Positions 32,742 to 41,505 of a DNA stretch of 64,000 nucleotides are shown piece by piece; positions within the stretch are counted from its first letter, which is position 1, and each line of letters starts with the position of its first letter. The notes under the pieces are model-generated. The model saw only the letters and a program-made list of their open reading frames with translations, was not told the origin of the DNA and did not search any database. Position numbers and translations under genes: made by a program. Origin of the DNA: Mycolicibacterium parafortuitum (GTDB lineage: Bacteria; Actinomycetota; Actinomycetes; Mycobacteriales; Mycobacteriaceae); contig NZ_MVID01000003.1 in assembly GCF_002086815.1 (NCBI RefSeq), positions 124,001-188,000 of the forward strand, in the 5' to 3' direction.

Positions 32742-32750
32742 ATACTGTAT
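32742..32750. promoter_or_regulatory. Candidate GntR operator over the gntR -10 box
   Basis: ATACTGTAT is a perfect ATAC/GTAT inverted repeat around one base and coincides with the gntR -10 hexamer (TACAGT on the minus strand). GntR/FCD proteins commonly bind short AT-rich GTATAC-like palindromes, so autorepression is plausible. On the other strand TAAAGT (32792-32797) lies 8 bases before the SDR ATG. Confidence 0.4.
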
Positions 32751-32805
32751 CCGGCTGGTTGTGAGGTCTTCCCCGACAAACTTGACAGGTGTAAAGTCCG
32801 GCCGC

Positions 32806-33669
32806 ATGGACAACATCCGGGGTAAGACCATCGCGATCACCGGAGCCGCCCGCGGCATCGGCTACGCCACGGCGGAAGCCCTGCTCCGGCGCGGTGCGCG
32901 CGTGGTGATCGGCGACCGCGACGTGGCACTGCAGGAGTCCTCGGTGGCCAAGCTGTCCAACCTCGGCCCGGTCTCGGGCTATCCGCTCGACGTCACCGAC
33001 CGGGAGTCGTTCTCGACTTTCCTCGACAAGGCCCGCACCGACGGCGGTGGCCACATCGACGTGCTGATCAACAACGCGGGCGTGATGCCGATCGGACCGT
33101 TCCTCGAGCAGTCCGAGCAGGCGATCCGCTCGTCGATCGAGGTGAACCTCTACGGTGTGATCACCGGATGTCAGCTGGCGCTGCCCGACATGATCTCCCG
33201 GGGGCGCGGCCACATCATCAACATCGCGTCGCTGTCCGGCCTGATCCCGGTGCCCGGCCAGGTGGTCTACGTCGGCGCCAAATTCGGTGTGGTCGGGCTG
33301 TCGGCGGCGCTGGCCGACGAAGTGGCCCCGCACGGGGTACACGTGTCGGTGGTGATGCCGCCGTTCACCAAGACCGAACTGATCGCGGGCACCAAGGAGA
33401 GCGGCGCGATCAAACCGGTCGAGCCCGAGCAGATCGCCGCGGCCGTCGCCAAGACGCTGGACAAGCCCAAGACCCACGTCTCGGTGCCGCCGGTACTGCG
33501 CTTCACCGCGCAGGCCGCCCAGCTGCTCGGTCCACGCGGAAGACGTTGGCTGAACAAGAAACTGGGACTCGACCAGGTGTTCCTCGACTTCGACAGCACC
33601 GCGCGCCAAGGCTACGAGCAGCGGGCGCGCTCAGCTCTCGGCGTCGTCGAGGGGACGGACAAAAACTAG
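32806..33669 (+). CDS. Short-chain dehydrogenase/reductase
   Basis: A 287-residue NAD(P)-dependent SDR. TGAARGIGYATAEA is the cofactor-binding Gly motif, LINNAGVMP the NNAG motif, and IASLSGLIPVPGQVVYVGAK contains the Ser and the Tyr-x-x-x-Lys active site. The D in VVIGDRDVA after strand 2 suggests NAD preference. The C-terminal 50 residues with LGPRGRRWLNKKLGLDQVFL resemble mycobacterial SDRs acting on lipids or sterols. It is divergent from GntR, which probably controls it. The start ATG 32806 has no ribosome site and is likely leaderless. Confidence 0.88.
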   Translation: MDNIRGKTIAITGAARGIGYATAEALLRRGARVVIGDRDVALQESSVAKLSNLGPVSGYPLDVTDRESFSTFLDKARTDGGGHIDVLINNAGVMPIGPFLEQSEQAIRSSIEVNLYGVITGCQLALPDMISRGRGHIINIASLSGLIPVPGQVVYVGAKFGVVGLSAALADEVAPHGVHVSVVMPPFTKTELIAGTKESGAIKPVEPEQIAAAVAKTLDKPKTHVSVPPVLRFTAQAAQLLGPRGRRWLNKKLGLDQVFLDFDSTARQGYEQRARSALGVVEGTDKN

Positions 33670-33676
33670 CCGCGTC

Positions 33677-33696
33677 GCGAGTTCTGCAGAACTCGC
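33677..33696. terminator. Perfect 20-base palindrome between convergent genes
   Basis: GCGAGTTCTGCAGAACTCGC is fully self-complementary and lies 8 bases after the SDR stop and 19 bases from the end of the convergent hypothetical gene. It can fold on either strand and may act as a two-way terminator. No T tract follows. Protein-binding cannot be excluded. Confidence 0.5.
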
Positions 33697-33714
33697 GCGC
33701 GGGACCGAGCAGAA

Positions 33715-34155
33715 CTACCCGAAGACCGGGACGGGGTCACCGCTGCGGTACCCCTCGATCACGTCGAGGTGCTCGAACAACTCGTCGAGGTTGAACTGGT
33801 AGTCGTCGGACATCCCGGCGAACACCACGTGCGCGATCTCGCCGCCGTCCTCGGGGGTCAGCAGGACCACCGTGACATTCACGTTCTCGTCCTCGACCCC
33901 GGTGTCCTCGGCCTCGGAGTCTTGGACGCTGGTTTCGGAATCGACCTCAGACGGCGGCCAGAACCACACCACCCCGGTGTCGTCGTCGACGTCCTCGGAG
34001 AACACCCAGCCGCGCCCCGTCAGCCGCGCATCGAATTCCTCGAGGTCAGCGGCGATCTGGAGTTCGTCGAGCACCCCCGCCGGCAGCCAGGCGCGGTCCC
34101 GGGCAGCCTGGCGCTTCTTGCGCCGCGCCTTCTTCTGGTCCGACCGTCGCGACAC
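33715..34155 (-). CDS. Conserved hypothetical acidic protein
   Basis: A 146-residue protein starting at GTG 34155, directly after the metZ stop. The first 20 residues are very basic (SRRSDQKKARRKKRQAARDR), then the chain is strongly acidic with EDVDDDTGVVWFWPPSEVDS and a DLDELFEHLDVIEGY helix at the end. No membrane segment or known catalytic motif is seen. Its position after metZ suggests co-transcription. I do not recognise a function. Confidence 0.7.
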   Translation of the reverse strand: MSRRSDQKKARRKKRQAARDRAWLPAGVLDELQIAADLEEFDARLTGRGWVFSEDVDDDTGVVWFWPPSEVDSETSVQDSEAEDTGVEDENVNVTVVLLTPEDGGEIAHVVFAGMSDDYQFNLDELFEHLDVIEGYRSGDPVPVFG

Positions 34156-35370
34156 TTAGCCGAGCGCCCGGTCCAGATCGGCGATCAGATCCTCGGTGCC
34201 CTCCAGCCCTATCGAGATCCGCACGACGCCGTCCCCGAGCCCGATCGCGGCGCGCCCCTCCGGGCCCATCGCGCGGTGCGTGGTGGTGGCCGGGTGGGTG
34301 ATCAGCGACTTCGAATCGCCGAGGTTGTTGGAGATGTCGACGATCTGCAACTTGTCGAGCACCTCGAACGCGCGCTCCTTCGTCCCGCCGGCGAGTTCGA
34401 ACGTGACCACCGTGCCACCGCCGCTCATCTGCCTCTTGGCCAGCTCGTACTGCGGATGCGATTCCAGGAACGGGTATTTCGCCCAGCTCACCGCGGAGTG
34501 CCCCTCCAGGAACTCGGCGATCCGGTGCGCCGACGCGGTCTGGTGCTGCACCCGCAGCGCCAGCGTCTCCAGCCCCTTGAGCAGGGTCCACGCGTTGAAC
34601 GGGCTCAGCGCGGGACCGGTGTGGCGCATCAGCTTCTGCACCGGGCCGTCGATGTACTCCTTGTCGCCGAGGATCGCTCCGCCCAGCACCCGCCCCTGCC
34701 CGTCGATGTGCTTGGTGCCGGAGTACACCACCACATCGGCGCCCAGCGGCATCCCCTTCTGCAGGATCGGGGTGGCGAACACGTTGTCCAGCACCACTTT
34801 CGCGCCCGCGGCGTGGGCGAGCTCGCACACCGCGGCAATGTCGACCAGGGACTGCATCGGATTGGACGGGGTCTCGAAGAACACGGCCTGGGTGGGCACC
34901 GAGAGCGCCTCCTCCCACTGGGCCAGATCGTCGCCGTCGACGAACACCGTCTCGACGCCCCAGCGCGGCAGGATCTCGTTGCACACCACGAAGCACGACC
35001 CGAACAGGCTGCGCGCGGCCACCAGCCGGTCTCCGGCGCCCAGCAGCGCGCCCAGCGCGGTGAACACCGCCGACATCCCCGTCGACGTCGCGAAGCAGGC
35101 CGGCGCACCTTCGAGCAGCCGCAGCCGTTCCTCGAACATCGAAACCGTCGGGTTGCCGTAGCGCGAGTACACGTACCGGTCGATCTCGCCGGTGAACGCC
35201 TTCTCCGCGTCGGCGGCCGAGGAGTAGACATAGCCGGACGTCAGGTACATCGCCTCGGCGGTCTCTTCGAACCCGGACCTCAGCAGACCGCCACGCACAC
35301 CGATGGTGTCCTGGCTGACGCCGTCGGGCAGCTGCGCGGGCCGGCGAACCGACGGGATCTCGTCGCTCAT
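34156..35370 (-). CDS. metZ: O-succinylhomoserine sulfhydrylase MetZ
   Basis: A 404-residue PLP enzyme of the Cys/Met metabolism family, forming homocysteine from O-succinylhomoserine and sulfide. YVYSRYGNPTVSMFEERL, LLGAGDRLVAARSLFGS, VVLDNVFATPILQ and the PLP lysine in VVYSGTKHIDGQGR are visible. The C-terminal NNLGDSKSLITHPATTTH matches the family. It starts at ATG 35370, overlapping the rhodanese stop as ATGA. The rhodanese neighbour suggests sulfur delivery. M. tuberculosis has the same order. Confidence 0.95.
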   Translation of the reverse strand: MSDEIPSVRRPAQLPDGVSQDTIGVRGGLLRSGFEETAEAMYLTSGYVYSSAADAEKAFTGEIDRYVYSRYGNPTVSMFEERLRLLEGAPACFATSTGMSAVFTALGALLGAGDRLVAARSLFGSCFVVCNEILPRWGVETVFVDGDDLAQWEEALSVPTQAVFFETPSNPMQSLVDIAAVCELAHAAGAKVVLDNVFATPILQKGMPLGADVVVYSGTKHIDGQGRVLGGAILGDKEYIDGPVQKLMRHTGPALSPFNAWTLLKGLETLALRVQHQTASAHRIAEFLEGHSAVSWAKYPFLESHPQYELAKRQMSGGGTVVTFELAGGTKERAFEVLDKLQIVDISNNLGDSKSLITHPATTTHRAMGPEGRAAIGLGDGVVRISIGLEGTEDLIADLDRALG

Positions 35371-35780
35371 GACTGCACCCACGGGAGTCCGACGGCCTTC
35401 CAGCCGGTGCCGCCGCGGTGCTTGTTCTCGTCGAGGTTGCCCTCGAACCCGTCGAGGATGTTGTAGGACGGGCCGATGCCCGCCGCGGTGGCGGCTTCGG
35501 CCGCCCCGATCGACCGGTTGCCGGAGCGGCACAGGAACACCACGGGCCGCTCACCGGGCGTGACGCCGGCGGCCTGCAGGTCGTCGACGAACCCGTCGTT
35601 GCGCGTGCCGTCGGTGCGGTTCCACTCGATGTAGACGACATCGCGGTGCAGCGGGGACAGATCGGGGACGCCGACGAACCGCCATTCGGCGTCGGTGCGA
35701 CAGTCCACGAGCACCGCATCCGGGTTCTCGCTCAGCAGCTTCCATGCCTCCTGCGGCGTGATGTCTCCGGCATAACTCAC
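35367..35780 (-). CDS. Rhodanese-like sulfurtransferase
   Basis: A 137-residue single rhodanese domain starting at GTG 35780. The active-site loop is CRSGNRS with Cys84, and the N-terminal AVLVDCRTDAEWRFVGVPDL and C-terminal NILDGFEGNLDENKHRG are typical of the metZ-linked Rv0390 type. It likely carries a persulfide and may feed sulfur to the MetZ reaction; that link is inferred from the ATGA overlap with metZ. Confidence 0.9.
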   Translation of the reverse strand: MSYAGDITPQEAWKLLSENPDAVLVDCRTDAEWRFVGVPDLSPLHRDVVYIEWNRTDGTRNDGFVDDLQAAGVTPGERPVVFLCRSGNRSIGAAEAATAAGIGPSYNILDGFEGNLDENKHRGGTGWKAVGLPWVQS

Positions 35781-35799
35781 GGTCGAGAGTGTCCCACAG

Positions 35800-36273
35800 C
35801 TAGCTGGGGCCGGTCGAACACACCTTCCACGCCCCGTCCTCGTGAACGAACGACAGCTCGACGGTCTGCTTGGCGTCTTTGTCCTTGTCGAAGTAGTAGG
35901 TCACCTCGGCGGTGGCGTGGTCCCCGTCGATGGCCACCGCCTCCACCCGGTCGACGTAGCGGTCTCCGTGCTCGGACACCGAATCCCGTTGCGCGTCCAT
36001 CACTTCGGCTTCGTCGCGCTGCTGCGCGGCACAGGTGAACGCCTGGAAATCCGGATAGCTCTGCCGCTGCAGCGCATCGTTCTGGCCGGATGCGGCCCGC
36101 GCGATCCGCTGGGTGTCGGTCAGCTCCTCGCCGGAGAACACGTTCATCAGCCAGATTCCGATCACGACGGCGACAATGAGGGTCAGCGCGCCCAGGAACG
36201 GCGCGATCGCCGATCCGCTCGAGGTGTCCGGGTCCTCCGGGGGCCCCGCCGCATCCGCCATGCCATCCGCCAT
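35800..36273 (-). CDS. Membrane-anchored protein with DUF4878/lumazine-like tail
   Basis: A 157-residue protein: a short Pro/Asp-rich cytosolic tail, one membrane helix (about 23-46), then an extracytoplasmic domain with two cysteines (FTCAAQQRDEAEVMDAQRDS, WKVCSTGPS) that could form a disulfide. VEAVAIDGDHATAEVTYYFD and FVHEDGAWKVC are the pattern of the small NTF2-like domains common in mycobacterial membrane proteins; the gene at 48391 has the same tail. It starts three bases after purT ends. Function unknown. Confidence 0.7.
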   Translation of the reverse strand: MADGMADAAGPPEDPDTSSGSAIAPFLGALTLIVAVVIGIWLMNVFSGEELTDTQRIARAASGQNDALQRQSYPDFQAFTCAAQQRDEAEVMDAQRDSVSEHGDRYVDRVEAVAIDGDHATAEVTYYFDKDKDAKQTVELSFVHEDGAWKVCSTGPS

Positions 36274-36276
36274 GTC

Positions 36277-37392
36277 TCAGCCCTTCCTGCGCAGCGCCGA
36301 CGCGACCCGGCGGGCCCGGTCACGGGCCACGATCGGGTCGGGCGCGGTCGCCAGGGACACCCGCAACGCGGGCTCTGCCTGCGACAACCTGACGTCGCTC
36401 TCGGCGACCGCGAGGGCATCGGCCAGCAGCGGCGGCCCGTCATCCTCGGTCGCGTAGGTCACCTCCGCCGCACCCGGGGAGACCATGATGGTGTCGACCG
36501 GCAGCCCGAGCACGGCGCGCGCGTGCAACTCGAACTGCGACAGCCGCTGCGAGCGCAGCGTCACCAGCCCGCTGTCCTGCAGGCGCGGCCGGACGTCGGA
36601 GAAGTACACCTCGTCGCCGCGCACCAGCAGTTCCACCGCGAACACCCCGCGGCCGCCCAGCGAGTTCACGATTCGGGCCGCGATCGACTTCGCCGAATCC
36701 AGCGCGGTCGGCGAAAGATGTTGCGGCTGCCAGGATTCCAGCGATCCACCGGTGTCCTGGTGGTGGCCGATCGGTTCGCAGAACGACACCGCGGGTCCCG
36801 ACGGTCCGGTGGTCCGCACCGTCAGCAGCGTGACCTCGACGTCGACGTCGACCACCGACTCTGCGATCACCCGCGCCAGGCTGAGTTTGCCGCCTGCGAC
36901 CGCGCGCTCCCACGCCGGATCGACGTCCTCGGGTCGCAACAGCACCGACTCACCCTCGCCCGGGGCGGCGGCGACCGGCTTGACCACCAGCGGGAAGCCG
37001 GCGTGCTGGGCGACCGCGGCCAGCTCGGCCGCCGAACCGGCGAACCAGAACGGTGCAGTGGGCAGCCCCAGCTCGTCGGCGGCCAGCCGGCGAAGTCCTT
37101 CGGCGTCCAGCGCGAGCCGGGCACTGCGCGGCGTCGGGAACACCTCGACGTCGCCGCGTTCGGCGATGGCGACCAGCGTGTCGGTCGCGACCGCCTCCGC
37201 ATCGCTGACCACATAGCCCGGCTTCTCGTCGTCGACCAGCGTCGTAAGCGCATCACCGTCGACGGGCGGGTCGGCCGTGACGACGTCGGCGCCCAGACGC
37301 GCGAACGCCGCGGCCAACTCGCGGGTGCGCTCCCCGGCGCCGAGTAGCAACACCACTGTCCTGCCGTCGCGGGACGCCTCGGTATCAGTCAT
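36277..37392 (-). CDS. purT: Formate-dependent phosphoribosylglycinamide formyltransferase PurT
   Basis: A 371-residue ATP-grasp enzyme making formyl-GAR from formate, ATP and GAR in purine synthesis. VVLLLGAGERTRELAAAFAR is the N-terminal Rossmann segment. FPLVVKPVAAAPGEGESVL, IGHHQDTGGSLESWQPQHL and GRGVFAVELLVRGDEVYFSD cover the ATP-grasp core and match PurT. Length is slightly short (E. coli 392). It is divergent from the antiporter with 39 bases between starts. Confidence 0.9.
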   Translation of the reverse strand: MTDTEASRDGRTVVLLLGAGERTRELAAAFARLGADVVTADPPVDGDALTTLVDDEKPGYVVSDAEAVATDTLVAIAERGDVEVFPTPRSARLALDAEGLRRLAADELGLPTAPFWFAGSAAELAAVAQHAGFPLVVKPVAAAPGEGESVLLRPEDVDPAWERAVAGGKLSLARVIAESVVDVDVEVTLLTVRTTGPSGPAVSFCEPIGHHQDTGGSLESWQPQHLSPTALDSAKSIAARIVNSLGGRGVFAVELLVRGDEVYFSDVRPRLQDSGLVTLRSQRLSQFELHARAVLGLPVDTIMVSPGAAEVTYATEDDGPPLLADALAVAESDVRLSQAEPALRVSLATAPDPIVARDRARRVASALRRKG

Positions 37393-37431
37393 CGATTTTC
37401 AGCCTGCCAGACGAGTCGAGAGAATCGGAAC

Positions 37432-38942
37432 ATGAGTGCCTCGTTGCTGGCGATCCTCGTCACGTCCGTGCTGCTGGCGGCGGTCGCCCGACGGTACGAC
37501 CTGTCGTCACCGCTGTTCCTGGTCGTCGCCGGCCTGACAGTGGGCCTGATCCCCGGCGCCGACCACATCTCCGGCATCGAACTCGACCCCGACCTGGTGC
37601 TCTACGTGCTGCTGCCGCCGCTGCTGTGGTCGGCCGGGCTGGAAAGCAGCTATGTGAGCCTGCGCGCGAACACCCGCTCGATCGGGCTGCTCGCGATCGG
37701 GCTGCCGTTGGCGACCACCGTGGCGGTCGGCTTCGTCGCCTACCGGACGGTGCCGGAGCTGACGCTGGCGGCGGCGTTCGTCCTCGGCGCGATCGTCGCA
37801 CCGCCGGACGCGGTGTCGGCCAGCGCGGTCGGGCGCAAACTGGGCCTGCCACGGCGCACCATGACGCTGCTGAGCGGGGAGAGCCTGCTCAACGACGCGA
37901 CCGCGCTGACCGCGTACAAGGTGGCGCTCGCCGCCGCCATCGGTGCTTCGACCAGCCTGCGCGCCGGGCTGGAGACATTCCTGGTGGCCGCCGTCGCGGG
38001 CGTCCTCGTCGGGTTCGTACTCGGCAAAATCGTCGTGTTCATCCGGTCCCGCCTCGACGACCCGCTCGCCGAGAGCGCGATCGGCCTGGTCGCGCCGTTC
38101 CTGATCTATCTCGTCGCCGAGCAGGTCGAAGGCTCCGGCGTGCTCGCGGTGGTGGTCGCCGCGCTGATCGCCGGGCAGCGCCACTCGAGGGCCGGCTACG
38201 CCGCCCGGCTGCAGGACCGCGCGGTGTGGAAGGCCGTGCAGCTGGTGCTGGAGTCCTTCGCGTTCCTGATGATCGGGCTGCAACTGCCCGCGGCGGTCGA
38301 AGGACTCAAGGGCACCTCGGCGGCACTGATCGTGGCGTCGGCGCTCGCGGTGTTCGCGACGGTCATCGCGGTCCGGATCGCGTGGGTGTACGCGTTCGCG
38401 TATCTGCCGCGGCTGGTGCGGCGTATCCGCAGCACCGAACCGCCGCCGGTTCCCGGGCAGGTTTTCGTGGTCTCGTGGGCCGGGATGCGCGGGGTGGTGT
38501 CGCTGGCCGCGGCCTTCGGCGTGCCGTTGACGACGCTGTCGGGCCAGCTGTTCCCCGGCCGACCGCAACTGATCTTCCTGACCTTCGTCGTGGTCGTCGG
38601 GACGCTGCTGCTTCACGGGCTGACTCTGCCGTGGCTGATCCGCCGCCTCGACGGTCAAGGCGACCAGCAGCGCGCCGACCTGCTCGCGGCGGCCGCCGCG
38701 CAGGATCGCGCCGCCCAAGCGGCAGCCGACCGGCTCGACGAGCTGCTGTCCGACGGGTCCACCGACGTCGACGACCGTGCCGCCGACGTACTGCGCGCGT
38801 GGAACCACCGCAGACGTCAGACGGCCTGGGAGCGCATCGACGACGAGGGGGTCGAATCGCCGATGGCGACGTTCCGTGAGCTGCGCTGCGCGCGATGCTG
38901 TACGGACTGGATCTGGAAGAGGCCGTGCTCAATCGCGGTTGA
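37432..38942 (+). CDS. Na+/H+ antiporter (NhaP/YjcE-type), C-terminus disrupted
   Basis: A CPA1-type cation/proton antiporter with about 12 helices. ILGAIVAPPDAVSASAVGRK-like VAPPDAVS and SGESLLNDATALTAYKVA contain the conserved acidic residues, and VSWAGMRGVVSLAAAFGVPL is the family's late motif. A cytosolic tail follows (residues 410-480). At about 38881-38892 the frame slips: codons after ATFRELR only make sense in another frame, as RAMLYGLDLEEAVLNRG with stop TGA 38940-38942. As written, the initial frame stays open to 39444 across the marR antisense strand. About 25 tail residues also seem missing. The membrane part is intact. Confidence 0.75.
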
Positions 38943-39405
38943 GCTGCTCGCCGAACTCGGACATCGCCTTCACCAGCGCGGTCATCACACGATGGGCGGC
39001 CTCCAGGTCGCCGTCGGGGAGCTCGGCCAGCGCGCGGTGGGTGTGCTCGGCCAGCGGTCCGAAGAACTCCCGCGCGACGCCTTTACCGTGCTCGGCAACG
39101 CGCAGCAGCACCTTGCGCCGGTCACTCGGGTCGCTGTCGCGCAACACGTGGCCGGATTCGAGCATCCGCTCGACCAGGTAGGTGATCGCCGCACCCGAGG
39201 TGCCCATCCGGGTGCGCAGTTCGCCCGCGGTCAGCGGATCACCGTCGTCCTCGCTGACGGTGACATGCAGCAGCGCCCGGAAATCGTTGGCGGTGAGCCC
39301 GTGGCGCGCCGAGAACTTGTGCCCGATCTCGTCGGATGCCGCCGTCAGCGCCCGGACGTCGCCCGCGATCAGCCGTTCCAACGCTCCGCGGTCCCCGTCT
39401 GGCAT
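38929..39405 (-). CDS. MarR-family transcriptional regulator
   Basis: A 158-residue winged-helix regulator. LTANDFRALLHVTVSEDDGD, LTAGELRTRMGTSGAAITYL (recognition helix) and the wing with GHVLRDSDPSDRRKVLLRVA are typical MarR features; C-terminal helices dimerise. It is divergent from the MMPL-P450-ferredoxin cassette with only 60 bases between the starts. A 19-bp palindrome lies in that gap, so it probably represses both itself and the cassette until a small ligand binds. Its 3' end overlaps the antiporter end by 14 bases. Confidence 0.9.
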   Translation of the reverse strand: MPDGDRGALERLIAGDVRALTAASDEIGHKFSARHGLTANDFRALLHVTVSEDDGDPLTAGELRTRMGTSGAAITYLVERMLESGHVLRDSDPSDRRKVLLRVAEHGKGVAREFFGPLAEHTHRALAELPDGDLEAAHRVMTALVKAMSEFGEQLNRD

Positions 39406-39427
39406 GTGACCACAATAGCAAAAATTA

Positions 39428-39446
39428 AGTTGATTAATGGTTAACT
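39428..39446. promoter_or_regulatory. Probable MarR operator
   Basis: AGTTGATTAATGGTTAACT has half-sites AGTTGA and TTAACT (5 of 6 positions symmetric) around a 7-base centre, the usual spacing of MarR-family sites. It sits in an AT-rich gap (39406-39465) between marR and the MMPL gene, a marked drop in GC against both genes. Confidence 0.6.
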
Positions 39447-39465
39447 ATTTGAAATATTGGTTCTC

Positions 39466-41505
39466 ATGAACCGTCGATTCTCGTGGGTGGTCGCGCTTCT
39501 CGTGGTCCTCGTCTCCGGCGCCCTGATGGGGCTGCTCGGCGGCGGCGAGTCCGATTCGCAGTCGCCCGTGGCGGTCCCGGCCTCGTCGGAATCCGCCCGT
39601 GCCGACGCGGCGCGTGCACAACTGCCCGGCGGGGATCAGGTACCCGCAATCCTGGTCGTCACACGGACCGATTCCGCGCCGCTGAGCCCCGCCGACCTCG
39701 AAGCCGTCGACGCCGCGCGCACCCGCCTGCTCGCCTCCGCGGGGGCGGGCGAGGCCGGACCGCCGCCACAAGTGTCCGAGGATGGCCAGGCCGCGGTCGC
39801 GACCGTGCCGTTGTCGGCGGACCTGTCCGGGTTCGACCTCACCGACAAGGTGAAGGAGATGCGGGACGCCGCCGCCGACGGACTGCCCGCCGATCTGCAG
39901 GCACAGGTGACCGGCGGACCCGCATTCGGCGCCGACATCGCGAACTCGTTCTCCGGGGCCAACTTCACGCTGCTCGCGGTCACCGCTGCCGTGGTCGCGC
40001 TGCTGCTGATCATCACCTACCGCTCCCCCGTGCTGTGGCTGGTGCCGCTGCTGGTGATCGGGTTCGCCGACCGTGTCGCCGCGGTGATCGGGTCGGCGGT
40101 CGCCGAGCTGTTCGGGATGACCCCGGACGGATCCACCGCCGGCATCACCAGCGTGCTGGTGTTCGGCGCGGGTACCAACTACGCGCTGCTGTTGATCTCG
40201 CGGTACCGGGAAGAGCTGGGCCGCAACAACTCCCACCGCGAGGCCCTCGACATCGCGGTTCGGCGCGCCGGCCCGGCCATCATCGCCAGCAATGCGACGG
40301 TGGTGCTGGCGCTGCTGACCCTGCTGTTCGCGTCGGCGCCGAGCACCCGCAGCCTCGGTGTCCAGGCCGCAGCCGGTCTGGTGGTCGCCGCGGTGTTCGT
40401 CCTGCTCGTGCTGCCGCCCGCGCTGGCCCTGTTCGGCCGGAAGCTGTTCTGGCCGTTCATCCCTCAGGTCGGCGCGCAGGCACTCACCGACCGCGGCGTG
40501 TGGCACCGCATCGCGTCGGCGGTCGCGCGACGCCCGGCAGTGGTCGCGGTGATCTCGATCGGCGGGCTCGCGGTGCTGTGCACCGGGCTGTTCGCGACCC
40601 CGGTCGGGCTCTCCCAGACCGAGCAGTTCCGGGTGCAGGCCGAATCGGTCAGCGGCTTCGACACACTGTCCGAGCACTTCCCGAGCGGACTGACCGACCC
40701 CGCCCGCGTCATCGCATCGGCCGACCGCAGCGCCGAGGTGCAGCGCGCGATCACCGAGACCCCGGGTGTGGTCTCGGCGTTCCCGGCCGGTCCCGAGGCT
40801 GACGGGCTGACCCAGTGGTCGGTGGTGCTGGCCGCCGATCCGGCCTCCGACGAGGCGTTCGACACCATCGACGCGCTGCGGGATTCGGTGCACCAGGCGG
40901 ATCCGGACGCGCTGGTGGGTGGTTCGGACGCGACCGCGCGTGACGCCGCAGGCGCGGCCGGCCACGACCGAGCCGTGGTGATCCCCGCGATCCTGGTGGT
41001 GGTGCTGGTGGTGCTCTACGTGCTGCTCCGCTCGGCGCTCGCCCCGCTGGTGCTCGTCGGCGTCACCGTGCTGAGCTCGGTCGCGGCCCTGGGCCTGGGC
41101 GGCTGGGCCAGCGTGCACCTGTTCGGCTTCCCCGCACTCGACAACACCGCGCCGCTGTACGCGTTCCTGTTCCTGGTCGCCCTCGGCGTCGACTACACCA
41201 TCTTCCTGGTCACCCGCGCCCGGGAGGAGACCCCCGAGCACGGCACCCGCGACGGCATCGTGCGGGCCGTGTCGGCGACCGGCGCGGTGATCAGCAGCGC
41301 GGGCATCGTGCTGGCCGCGGTGTTCTGTGTGCTGGGCGTGCTGCCGCTGATCGTGCTGACCCAGGTCGGCATCATCGTCGGCCTCGGCATCCTGCTGGAC
41401 ACCTTCCTGGTGCGCACCGTGATCATCCCGGCGCTGTTCACGCTCATCGGCCCGAAGATCTGGTGGCCCGCGCTGCGTGAGGAGACGCGTAGCGTCGAGA
41501 GATGA
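39466..41505 (+). CDS. MMPL/RND-family transporter (short form)
   Basis: A 679-residue transporter of the MMPL group, which uses the proton gradient to export lipids or drugs. It shows the two-repeat RND layout. Helix 1 and an extracytoplasmic domain precede a bundle with VLVFGAGTNYALLLISRYRE; a second domain precedes a bundle with VALGVDYTIFLVTRAREE. The two GxxxDY/N-Y blocks correspond to the proton-relay helices; the first copy has Asn where Asp is usual (GAGTNYALL). Length is below that of mycolate MmpL proteins (about 950) and near the YdfJ type. ATG 39466 is preferred over TTG 39457. It overlaps the P450 by ATGA. Confidence 0.85.
   Translation: MNRRFSWVVALLVVLVSGALMGLLGGGESDSQSPVAVPASSESARADAARAQLPGGDQVPAILVVTRTDSAPLSPADLEAVDAARTRLLASAGAGEAGPPPQVSEDGQAAVATVPLSADLSGFDLTDKVKEMRDAAADGLPADLQAQVTGGPAFGADIANSFSGANFTLLAVTAAVVALLLIITYRSPVLWLVPLLVIGFADRVAAVIGSAVAELFGMTPDGSTAGITSVLVFGAGTNYALLLISRYREELGRNNSHREALDIAVRRAGPAIIASNATVVLALLTLLFASAPSTRSLGVQAAAGLVVAAVFVLLVLPPALALFGRKLFWPFIPQVGAQALTDRGVWHRIASAVARRPAVVAVISIGGLAVLCTGLFATPVGLSQTEQFRVQAESVSGFDTLSEHFPSGLTDPARVIASADRSAEVQRAITETPGVVSAFPAGPEADGLTQWSVVLAADPASDEAFDTIDALRDSVHQADPDALVGGSDATARDAAGAAGHDRAVVIPAILVVVLVVLYVLLRSALAPLVLVGVTVLSSVAALGLGGWASVHLFGFPALDNTAPLYAFLFLVALGVDYTIFLVTRAREETPEHGTRDGIVRAVSATGAVISSAGIVLAAVFCVLGVLPLIVLTQVGIIVGLGILLDTFLVRTVIIPALFTLIGPKIWWPALREETRSVER

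Noticed and set aside
32782..32787. TTGACA as a -35 box for the SDR gene
   Set aside because: A -10 box at normal spacing would fall on the start codon. TAAAGT 8 bases before ATG fits better.
39457..39465. TTG 39457 as the MMPL start
   Set aside because: ATG 39466 in the same frame gives a normal N-terminus (MNRRFSWVVALL); the three extra codons add nothing.
39445..41241. Long minus-strand frame antisense to the MMPL gene
   Set aside because: Composition is the His/Arg/Gly/Asp-rich pattern of a GC-bias shadow; the MMPL frame has clear membrane helices and family motifs.
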